Program-made: the position numbers and the translations under genes | From: Brevibacterium sp. | GTDB lineage: Bacteria; Actinomycetota; Actinomycetes; Actinomycetales; Brevibacteriaceae | Assembly (NCBI GenBank): GCA_031179165.1 | Contig: JAPSIC010000007.1 | Coordinates: 1 to 39,306 of the forward strand | Reading direction: 5' to 3' | DNA length: 39,306 nucleotides | The notes under the pieces: model-generated | The model's database searches: none | What the model was told of the DNA's origin: nothing | Seen by the model: the letters and a program-made list of their open reading frames with translations, nothing else | In this document: in pieces, positions 31,322 through 39,306 of the stretch | Layout: each line of letters starts with the position of its first letter | Numbering within the stretch: position 1 is the stretch's first letter

Positions 31322-32095
31322 ATGGCGAACTCTCCCTCGGGTGACTCGATGATCGACCGGCTGGTCCGGGTGCTGGCCTCCTTCGACCCCGAACACCCGA
31401 GTCTGACCGCCGAGGAGCTCGCGGAGCGGGCGCGGCTGCCGAAGTCGACGGCGTACCGGCTGATCGGTGACATGATGCGCCATGACCTGTTGCAGCGGGA
31501 GCCCAATGGGCGGCTCCGGATCGGGGTCGGGATGTGGGAGCTGGCGAACCGGGCCTCCGACGCCGTCGATCTGGCCTCGGTGGCCCGGCCGCACATGATG
31601 GCCGTGCACAGCTTCGTCGGGGAGAACACCCAGCTCGGGATCCTCCGCGAGAGGGAGGTGCTGTTCATCGAGCGGATGACGACGCCCGGCGCGGTCATCC
31701 ACCGGTCGACGATCGCCGGGCGCCTGCCCGCGCACGCCTCCTCCTGCGGCCTGGTGCTGCTCGCCCACGCCCCGAAGCATGTGCGCGAGGCGTACCTGCG
31801 CGGCGACCTGACGTCCTTCACCCCCAACACGACGACCGATCCGGCCGCGCTGCGCCGGATGCTGTCGTCGATTCGCACGTACCACTTCGCGGAGCTGGTC
31901 GGGCACATCGACGAGGGCACGACCGGGGTCGCGGTGCCTGTGTTCGGGCCCGACGGGATGGCGATCGCGGCCCTCGGAGTCGTCGTCGACGCCGCGGACA
32001 ACATCGGGGTGCCGACGATCATGTCGGCCCTGCGGACCGCCTCGGCGAGGATCACCAAGGACCTCGACGTGCAGGGGAAGTTCGTCGTCGACTGA
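31322..32095 (+). CDS. IclR-family regulator of the benzoylformate operon
   Basis: A 257-residue regulator. The N-terminal winged helix (about 8-65: MIDRLVRVLASFDPEHPSLTAEELAERARLPKSTAYRLIGDM) is followed by the GAF-like IclR effector domain (80-250) with VAVPVFGPDGMAIAALGV near its end. Two ATGs are possible, 31313 and 31322; I use 31322 because TAGGAT at 31309-31314 is a fair -10 for a leaderless transcript and no Shine-Dalgarno fits either. Divergent from mdlC; IclR proteins beside aromatic operons (PcaR/PobR type) usually sense the pathway substrate. Repressor or activator cannot be told. Confidence 0.88.
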   Translation: MANSPSGDSMIDRLVRVLASFDPEHPSLTAEELAERARLPKSTAYRLIGDMMRHDLLQREPNGRLRIGVGMWELANRASDAVDLASVARPHMMAVHSFVGENTQLGILREREVLFIERMTTPGAVIHRSTIAGRLPAHASSCGLVLLAHAPKHVREAYLRGDLTSFTPNTTTDPAALRRMLSSIRTYHFAELVGHIDEGTTGVAVPVFGPDGMAIAALGVVVDAADNIGVPTIMSALRTASARITKDLDVQGKFVVD

Positions 32096-32125
32096 CGGGA
32101 ATAAGTCCGCACCCCGCGTCGTTGA

Positions 32126-32144
32126 TTGAGTCAGGTACACTCAA
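32126..32144. promoter_or_regulatory. HAIR operator (HspR site)
   Basis: TTGAGT-N7-ACTCAA, 12 of 14 positions of the HspR-associated inverted repeat CTTGAGT-N7-ACTCAAG, 20 bp upstream of the Clp ATPase start. HspR represses dnaK, clpB and lon type operons in actinobacteria, so heat-shock control is expected. Confidence 0.8.
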
Positions 32145-32163
32145 CTTCAGAAGGAAGGGCAAA

Positions 32164-34710
<2,547 letters not shown>

Positions 34711-34722
<12 letters not shown>

Positions 34723-34755
34723 GAGCGCGGCGCCATCAGTCCGTGGCCGCGTGAG
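34711..34755 (+). repeat. 13-bp direct repeat across the clp stop codon
   Basis: GTGGCCGCGTGAG occurs at 34711-34723 (encoding the last residues and TGA stop) and again at 34743-34755, 32 bp apart. It looks like a small duplication of the gene end. Confidence 0.8.
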
Positions 34756-34763
34756 GCAGATGA

Positions 34764-34799
34764 GGCCTGGGTCGGAGGGAGAGTCCTCCGGCCCAGGCC
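34764..34799. terminator. Rho-independent terminator after clp
   Basis: GGCCTGGG-T-CGGAGG paired with CCTCCG-G-CCCAGGCC (15 pairs with one T-G wobble), loop GAGAGT, followed by CTTCTTCT. It lies between converging clp and the DUF2277 gene. Confidence 0.85.
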
Positions 34800-34813
34800 C
34801 TTCTTCTGTGCGC

Positions 34814-35086
34814 TCAGCCGTACCGGCCGGAGGCGAGCGCCTTGGCGCGCTTCTTCTCCGCCTCCTCCTCGCGGTTCTTCGGCGGGGCGCTCGTCACCAG
34901 GGAGTCGAGCAGATGCTGTGTGACGTGGGCGATCTCCTCGACGGCCTGGTCGAATGCCTCGACGTTGGCCCGGGACGGTTTGGTCGTTCCCGCAATCTTG
35001 CGCACGTACTGGAGTGCCGCGGCGTGAACCTCTTCGCTCGTGGCGGCCGGTGCGAAATTATGCAGGGTCCTGATGTTTCTGCACAT
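34814..35086 (-). CDS. DUF2277 family protein
   Basis: A 90-residue protein beginning MCRNIRTLHNF, which is the family hallmark, followed by EEVHAAALQYVRKIAG, TKPS and DSLVTSAPPKNREEE. It contains no signal peptide or membrane segment and ends in a charged Lys/Glu tail. Function is unknown; members are common in actinobacteria and proteobacteria as single genes. No ribosome binding site is obvious before the ATG. Confidence 0.88.
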   Translation of the reverse strand: MCRNIRTLHNFAPAATSEEVHAAALQYVRKIAGTTKPSRANVEAFDQAVEEIAHVTQHLLDSLVTSAPPKNREEEAEKKRAKALASGRYG

Positions 35087-35149
35087 GCCTCAACCGTACG
35101 CCCGGGAACGGACACGGACCAGAGTCCCAGGACCTCTGTCTCAAGCGAA

Positions 35150-35188
35150 TCCTCGCCTCTTCGTCTCAGTCAGGTCCTCGCCTCTTCG
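35150..35188. repeat. 14-bp direct repeat across the reductase stop codon
   Basis: TCCTCGCCTCTTCG at 35150-35163 and 35175-35188 (25-bp period). The second copy encodes the last residues of the reductase on the minus strand; the first lies beyond its stop. Confidence 0.8.
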
Positions 35189-35738
35189 GTCGGTAGGTCC
35201 GGGCGAAGCTGCGCCGGTTCGCCTCGTCGATCTCGACGAGCTCCCAGTCGACCCGCCGTCCGCCCGGCACCGCGAAGATCCTCGTCCCGTCGCCGAGGAA
35301 CACGGGGGCGACGAAGACCTGGAGTTCGTCGATGAGCTCGTGCTCGAGGGCTTGGCGGGCGATGTCGGCGCTGATGATCTGGATGTCACGCTCCCCCGCG
35401 ATCTCCTGGGCGCGCTCGATCGCCTCGGCGACGGAGCAGTTGAGAGCGGTCACATTCGGGTCGTCGGCGAGTTCCTCGGGACGATGGGTGAGGACGAATT
35501 CGGTCCCCGACCACGCGCCGCCATAGGCCTCTGAGGTCAGGTCGTCGCGCTCGTTCGCCTGCGCCTTCGCCGCGTCGTATCCGGCTCGACCGGAGATGGT
35601 GACGCCGACCTTCGAGGCCAGATCCTCCGTCGTCCCTTCGGCCATCGGCTCGCAGGCCGACATCCACGACATGTCGTGTCCCGGCCCGGCGATGAATCCG
35701 TCGAGCGAACACGTGAAACCCCATGCGACCTTGCCCAT
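35166..35738 (-). CDS. RibD C-terminal/dihydrofolate reductase-like protein
   Basis: A 190-residue protein of the RibD_C (DHFR fold) group. It opens with a VAWGFTCSLDGFIAGP-type motif, and later has SGRAGYD, FVLTHRPEE, IISADIARQALEHELIDELQVFVAPVFLGDGTRIF, all family features. The start at MGKVAWG has GAGGAGG upstream, which rules out the longer in-frame ATG-like starts. These small NADPH-dependent reductases are widespread in actinobacteria with unknown substrates; true folate or riboflavin synthesis is unlikely. Confidence 0.87.
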   Translation of the reverse strand: MGKVAWGFTCSLDGFIAGPGHDMSWMSACEPMAEGTTEDLASKVGVTISGRAGYDAAKAQANERDDLTSEAYGGAWSGTEFVLTHRPEELADDPNVTALNCSVAEAIERAQEIAGERDIQIISADIARQALEHELIDELQVFVAPVFLGDGTRIFAVPGGRRVDWELVEIDEANRRSFARTYRPKRRGPD

Positions 35739-35820
35739 CGCTCCTCCTCGAGCATTGCGATTGCATTGTGCAACCACACGACCATTCAAGCACCGCCTCC
35801 GGGAAGGTTCAAGGCCTCGT

Positions 35821-36507
35821 TCAGATTCGCGCGGAGAACCCGCCGTCGGCGCAGAGGAGCTGGCCGGTGATCCAGCGACCTGCGTCGGAGATGAGGAAGG
35901 CGGTGACCGCCGCGATGTCGGCCGGCGTGCCCAGTCGCCCGAGCGGGTGATGCGGTCTCAGTGCCTCTCGCAGCTCCTCGTCCATCCAGCCGGTGTCGAT
36001 CGGCCCCGGATTGACGACATTCGCCGAGATCCCCCGCGGTCCGAGCTCACTCGCGGCGGAGATGACGATCCGGTCGAGGGCGGCCTTCGAGGCCCCGTAG
36101 GGAAGGTTGCCCGTCGTGTGGTCGCTGGTGAAGGCGACGATCGCGCCGCCGGCAGGTGGGATCTGACGTGCGAAGGCGGCGATGAGCAGCAGGCTCGCTC
36201 GCGCGTTGACGGCGATGTGGGTGTCGAAGCTGGCGGCAGTGGTGTCGAGGATTCCGGACTCGACGTCGTGGGCGTGGCTGAGGACGAGGGCGCTGATCGG
36301 CCCCCGCTCACGCACCACCGCGGCGATCAGCTCCTCCGGCGCCTCCGCGTCCGAGAGGTCGCAGGGAAGGTCGACGTTGTCCACCGCGTCCTCGTTCGCA
36401 GCAAGATCACTGGTGGCGACGTCCCACCCCTCGGCTCGCAGCCGGGGCGCGATCGCCGAGGCGATGTTGCCGTCACGGCCCGCTCCGGTGACGAGGGCAA
36501 GAGGCAT
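35821..36507 (-). CDS. SDR-family oxidoreductase with atypical coenzyme motif
   Basis: A 228-residue short-chain dehydrogenase. The active site is present (Ser in AFTSDHTTG, Tyr and Lys in LPYGASKAAL), with NPGPIDTGWM and GQLLCADGGFSARI at the end as in 3-oxoacyl-ACP reductase-like enzymes. The coenzyme motif is TGAGRDGNIASAIA rather than the usual TGxxxGIG, with a longer turn that partly resembles the FabI-type loop. It starts 14 bp after the macrodomain gene on the same strand with GGAGGG as ribosome binding site. Substrate unknown. Confidence 0.85.
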   Translation of the reverse strand: MPLALVTGAGRDGNIASAIAPRLRAEGWDVATSDLAANEDAVDNVDLPCDLSDAEAPEELIAAVVRERGPISALVLSHAHDVESGILDTTAASFDTHIAVNARASLLLIAAFARQIPPAGGAIVAFTSDHTTGNLPYGASKAALDRIVISAASELGPRGISANVVNPGPIDTGWMDEELREALRPHHPLGRLGTPADIAAVTAFLISDAGRWITGQLLCADGGFSARI

Positions 36508-36521
36508 GTCGGTCCCTCCGA

Positions 36522-37055
36522 TCACCACTGGTCGTGGTCGAAGACCTGACAGAAGACGCTGGTCATCGCCTCGGAGAAGAGGACGAACTGGACGTCGTCG
36601 ATCTCCTCCCACCGCCCCTGACCGCGTCCGTCGACGATGGCGCGGTGGGCCGCCTCGGCGACGTCACGCGGCGACCACCCGTAGACCCCGCCGCCGATCG
36701 CCGGGAACGCGACCGAGCGTGCACCGATCTCGACCGCGACATCGAGGCTCGAGGAGAAGCAGGACTCGAGGATCGCGGGATCGGTCTGCCCCTGGCGTCG
36801 GTTCGGACCGACGGTGTGGATGACCCAGCGCGCCCCGAGGTTCCCGCCTCCGGTCGCCACGGCCTCACCGGGCGGCAGCCCGCGGACATGCGTGGTGCGC
36901 CGGATCTCCCGGCATTCCTCGAGCAGCGCCGGACCCGCCGCACGGTGGATCGCCCCGTCCACGCCTCCGCCGCCGAGCAGGCTCGAGTTCGCGGCGTTGA
37001 CGATCGCATCGACGTCCACCTCGGTGATATCGCCTTCGAGCACCGTGATCTTCAT
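36522..37055 (-). CDS. Macrodomain protein (O-acetyl-ADP-ribose deacetylase-like)
   Basis: A 177-residue single macrodomain. MKITVLEGDITEVDVDAIVNAANSSLLGGGGVDGAIHRAAG is the ADP-ribose-binding signature (GDIT, NAAN, GGGGVDGAIH), and AFPAIGGGVYGWSPRDVAE supplies the phosphate loop. Relatives such as YmdB remove ADP-ribose or acetyl from ADP-ribosylated substrates. The gene is followed by an SDR 14 bp downstream, so the two are probably co-transcribed. Confidence 0.92.
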   Translation of the reverse strand: MKITVLEGDITEVDVDAIVNAANSSLLGGGGVDGAIHRAAGPALLEECREIRRTTHVRGLPPGEAVATGGGNLGARWVIHTVGPNRRQGQTDPAILESCFSSSLDVAVEIGARSVAFPAIGGGVYGWSPRDVAEAAHRAIVDGRGQGRWEEIDDVQFVLFSEAMTSVFCQVFDHDQW

Positions 37056-37176
37056 GGTTCCGAGTGTAGCGAGGACGGTGCGCGAGGGTCACGGGTTCCG
37101 GCGTCAGGAGGCCGAGGATCCGTCTCGGCCCACGTCAGTTGCCGTAATCTGGGAGCGGAAGCGAAAGGCGGATCGC

Positions 37177-37968
37177 ATGTGCAGGCTCCTCGGATACGTC
37201 TCCCCCACCCCGGTCAGCGCGACCGAGCTCATCGGCACGGACGAATGCCGGCAGTGGCAGGACCTCGGTCTCCTCCACGCCGACGGCTGGGGCACCGCCT
37301 GGATCTCGGAGCAGACGGACTCGGTCAAACGGTTCCGCACCCCGGACGAAGGCGCCGATGACCCGCGGCTGACGGCGGTGCTCGACAGGGAGCCCGCGAT
37401 CGGACGGATCACCCACCTGCGGATGGCCACGACCGGGATGGCGGAGCTGGTGGAGAACACCCACCCGTTCCTCGCCCGCGGCATTGCGCTGGCGCACAAC
37501 GGCTCGGTCCATCCCGTCGAACGCCTGCGGGAGTTCGTCACTCCCGCCGAGCTCGCCGAGGTGGGCGGCACGACCGACACCGCGATCGTCTTCGCCCTCA
37601 TCCTCCGCAGGCTCAGCCAGGGTGAGGGCCTGCTCACCGCCACGATCGCCACGGTGCGCATGCTCCGCGATGTCTTCGACCATCCCGGAATGAACCTCCT
37701 GCTGCTGACGAGGCGGGAGCTGATCGTCGTCCACGCCACCGAGGGCACCGCGATCCCCTACGAGCACTTCGACACCACCGACCTCGGCGGCCGGCTGCCG
37801 CTCGACCATGAGGACCACTACTACCGGATGAGCTGGCAGCGCTTCCACTCGGGTGCGACGATCGTGTCCTCGTCGGGGCTCGACCACAAGGGGTGGAACC
37901 TGATCGATCAGGACACGGTGCTGCGTCTGCCCCTGGTCGCGGGCTCGGAGACGATCGTGCGCCTGTGA
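37177..37968 (+). CDS. Class II glutamine amidotransferase
   Basis: A 263-residue Ntn-type glutaminase domain protein. Met is followed directly by Cys2, the nucleophile exposed after Met removal (MCRLLGYVSPTP). Typical elements follow: LLHADGWGTAW, THLRMATTGM, NTHPFLARGIALAHNGSV and GTTDTAIVFA. It is a stand-alone GATase_4/EgtC-YafJ-like protein; genes for ergothioneine synthesis are not adjacent, so the acceptor reaction is unknown. Divergent from the macrodomain gene across a 121-bp gap. Confidence 0.88.
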   Translation: MCRLLGYVSPTPVSATELIGTDECRQWQDLGLLHADGWGTAWISEQTDSVKRFRTPDEGADDPRLTAVLDREPAIGRITHLRMATTGMAELVENTHPFLARGIALAHNGSVHPVERLREFVTPAELAEVGGTTDTAIVFALILRRLSQGEGLLTATIATVRMLRDVFDHPGMNLLLLTRRELIVVHATEGTAIPYEHFDTTDLGGRLPLDHEDHYYRMSWQRFHSGATIVSSSGLDHKGWNLIDQDTVLRLPLVAGSETIVRL

Positions 37969-37975
37969 ATGCGAG

Positions 37976-38010
37976 GCCGGGCGGGTCCAACAGCGTCGGC
38001 TCCGCCCGGC
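37976..38010. terminator. Convergent terminator, amidotransferase / tusA
   Basis: Arms GCCGGGCGG (37976-37984) and CCGCCCGGC (38002-38010) with a 17-nt loop, 8 bp after the amidotransferase stop. Placed between converging genes. Confidence 0.6.
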
Positions 38011-38051
38011 GCTCGCGGGGCATGCGGCCCCGCCCGGAGTTCGAGCGACTC

Positions 38052-38276
38052 TCAGGCCTTCTGGACGGTGATCGTCCAGCTCGCGTCTCCGGTCCGGTCG
38101 AAGTGGGTGACGGGATAGCCGTTCTCCGCCGCCCACTGCGGGATCGACTCGGTGGCCTGCGTGCAGTCGAAGTTGATGATCAGCTCATCTCCCGCGTCGA
38201 GAGTCTGCATCGCATCCTTGGCCTCGACGAGGGGGAACGGGCAGACGAGCCCATTGGTCTCCAGCACCTGTTTCAC
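38052..38276 (-). CDS. TusA/SirA-like sulfur carrier protein
   Basis: A 74-residue protein with the TusA motif: GLVCPFPLVEAKDAM, where the CPxP cysteine carries persulfide sulfur. Start is a GTG whose GTGA overlaps the stop of the upstream YeeE/YedE gene, a strong sign of coupling. TusA-like proteins beside YeeE/YedE are thought to accept sulfur imported (for example from thiosulfate) and pass it on. Both the size and the absence of other domains match the family. Confidence 0.9.
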   Translation of the reverse strand: MKQVLETNGLVCPFPLVEAKDAMQTLDAGDELIINFDCTQATESIPQWAAENGYPVTHFDRTGDASWTITVQKA

Positions 38277-39306
38277 ACTGTCCTGCTTTCTGCGACCGGC
38301 GCTGAGGCCGGCTGCTGTCGAGATCTGATGGTGGTCTTCACCGCGACTCCGGCTCCGACGATCATGAAGAAGGTGGCGGTCCATCCCTGGAACTCGAACT
38401 GCGCGGTCGAGACCATGGCGTTGCCCACGGTGCACCCTCCGGCGATCGCGGCGCCCACGCCCATCCCGATTCCACCGAGGATTGACTTGATCACGGCGTC
38501 CTGATCGGGGATTCGGATCCGGAACTCGCCGGCGGCCTTGGCCGCGATGAACGATCCGATGAGGATGCCGATGACGAGCATGACTCCCCAGTCGACGAGC
38601 GCGGCGTCCCCGGTCGTGAGGTACCCGGCGAGGTTCGCCGAGGGAGTGGTGATGCCCAGCCCGGAGTTGCGTCCCGTCGCCGCCGACAGCGGCCAGGCGA
38701 TCGTCGCGATGACGCCGATGACGACGGCGGTGGCGAACGGGTTCCAGCGCTTCTCGGCGAGCAGGTGGGCGATCCCGGTCTTCCGCGGCGGGAGTGTGGC
38801 CATCGGGGCCGAGAGCTTGCGCTGGTGGTGAACGGCGACCGCGATGGCGACGGCGACGAGGACGACGACGAACACCCATGGGCTCAGCCCCGTGCTCGAC
38901 TGCAGGGTGCCGCTGTCGACGGTGATCGAGCGCAGCCCCGTGGTCAGTTCGGCCCCGGGTCCGGTCTTCATGATCGCGGCGACGAGGGCGTAGAAGATCA
39001 GGGCGAACCAGCTGCCGACGAGACCCTCTCCGGCCCGGTAGTAAGTGCCGGTGGCACAGCCGCCGGCCAGCACCATCGAGAAGCCGAAGATCAGTCCGCC
39101 GAGGATGGAGGCCAGCCAGGGGAACGGCGACTCCTCGAGGGTGATGACGGTGAACGTGCTGAGGAGGAACAGGCCGACCGAATGGACGGCGATGAGCACG
39201 ATCAGGGCCGAGAACCAGCGGGTGTTCCCGGTCAGGGTGAGGTCGCGGAAGGCGCCGGTGACGCAGAACCGTCCGCGTTGGAGGACGAATCCGAGCACCA
39301 GGCCAA
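38273..39306 (-). CDS. YeeE/YedE family sulfur transporter (5' end outside window)
   Basis: At least 344 residues; the frame remains open to the right edge (GLVLGFVLQRGRFC), so the N-terminus is cut off. Several hydrophobic helices are visible. The conserved cysteine motifs of this family are present: LQRGRFC near the edge, VLAGGCATGTYYRAGEG, and AIAGGCTVGNAM. Structures of a related thiosulfate importer (TsuA/YeeE) use such cysteines to relay the substrate. The following tusA overlaps by 4 bp. Likely uptake of thiosulfate or another sulfur donor. Confidence 0.9.
   Translation of the reverse strand, partial: GLVLGFVLQRGRFCVTGAFRDLTLTGNTRWFSALIVLIAVHSVGLFLLSTFTVITLEESPFPWLASILGGLIFGFSMVLAGGCATGTYYRAGEGLVGSWFALIFYALVAAIMKTGPGAELTTGLRSITVDSGTLQSSTGLSPWVFVVVLVAVAIAVAVHHQRKLSAPMATLPPRKTGIAHLLAEKRWNPFATAVVIGVIATIAWPLSAATGRNSGLGITTPSANLAGYLTTGDAALVDWGVMLVIGILIGSFIAAKAAGEFRIRIPDQDAVIKSILGGIGMGVGAAIAGGCTVGNAMVSTAQFEFQGWTATFFMIVGAGVAVKTTIRSRQQPASAPVAESRTV

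Noticed and set aside
31534-32163. N-terminal extension of the Clp ATPase over iclR
   Set aside because: The extension is the IclR gene in a wrong frame; a HAIR site and a Shine-Dalgarno sequence lie just before the TTG at 32164.

Overview
The window looks like chromosomal DNA of a high-GC actinobacterium, most likely Brevibacterium. G/C dominates third codon positions, there are several GTG and TTG starts, an HspR-type HAIR operator precedes a Clp ATPase, and the extradiol dioxygenase aligns residue for residue (constant offset of 23) with what I recall of the Brevibacterium fuscum homoprotocatechuate 2,3-dioxygenase. I see no rRNA, tRNA, CRISPR array, complete insertion sequence or phage gene.

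Layout. 1-2.5 kb: an LPXTG cell-wall surface protein. 2.6-9.2 kb (minus strand): a six-gene homoprotocatechuate (3,4-dihydroxyphenylacetate) meta-cleavage operon, hpaG/rraA fusion - gntR - hpaE - hpaD - hpaH - hpaI. 9.4-14.9 kb (plus, divergent): a flavin ring hydroxylase, an APH-fold kinase, a class-III PLP phospholyase-like enzyme and an AraC regulator. 15.0-20.4 kb: an SDR, an MFS carrier, an APC amine/amino-acid permease and a YtcJ-type amidohydrolase. 20.5-22.8 kb (minus): uridine kinase and an unusual chimeric regulator. 23.0-26.4 kb: bifunctional PutA. 26.6-32.1 kb: benzoylformate decarboxylase - aldehyde dehydrogenase - AAHS transporter, with a divergent IclR regulator (lower mandelate pathway). 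32.2-39.3 kb: housekeeping and stress genes (Clp ATPase, DUF2277, RibD-like reductase, SDR, macrodomain, class-II amidotransferase, TusA, YeeE/YedE).

How the genes may work together. The hpa operon turns homoprotocatechuate into pyruvate and succinate semialdehyde. Across a shared promoter region that carries two copies of a GntR-like operator lies a four-gene operon whose kinase and PLP enzyme resemble the hydroxylysine kinase / phosphoamine phospholyase pair. My main inference is that this pair opens a route for beta-hydroxylated aryl ethylamines (octopamine, norphenylephrine or noradrenaline type): ATP phosphorylates the benzylic hydroxyl, the PLP enzyme eliminates phosphate and ammonia to give an arylacetaldehyde, oxidation gives a hydroxyphenylacetate, and the 3-hydroxybenzoate-4-hydroxylase-like flavoprotein makes homoprotocatechuate. 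The mandelate-type genes at 26.6-32.1 kb would serve the alternative, oxidative fate of the same side chain. Also notable are the FAH-RraA fusion in the hpa operon, the transposase-like HTH fused to a GntR/FCD regulator, a 13-bp sequence shared by the two ends of that HTH segment and (11 bp of it) by the loop of the putA terminator, and tandem-repeat or low-complexity C-terminal tails on two catabolic enzymes.
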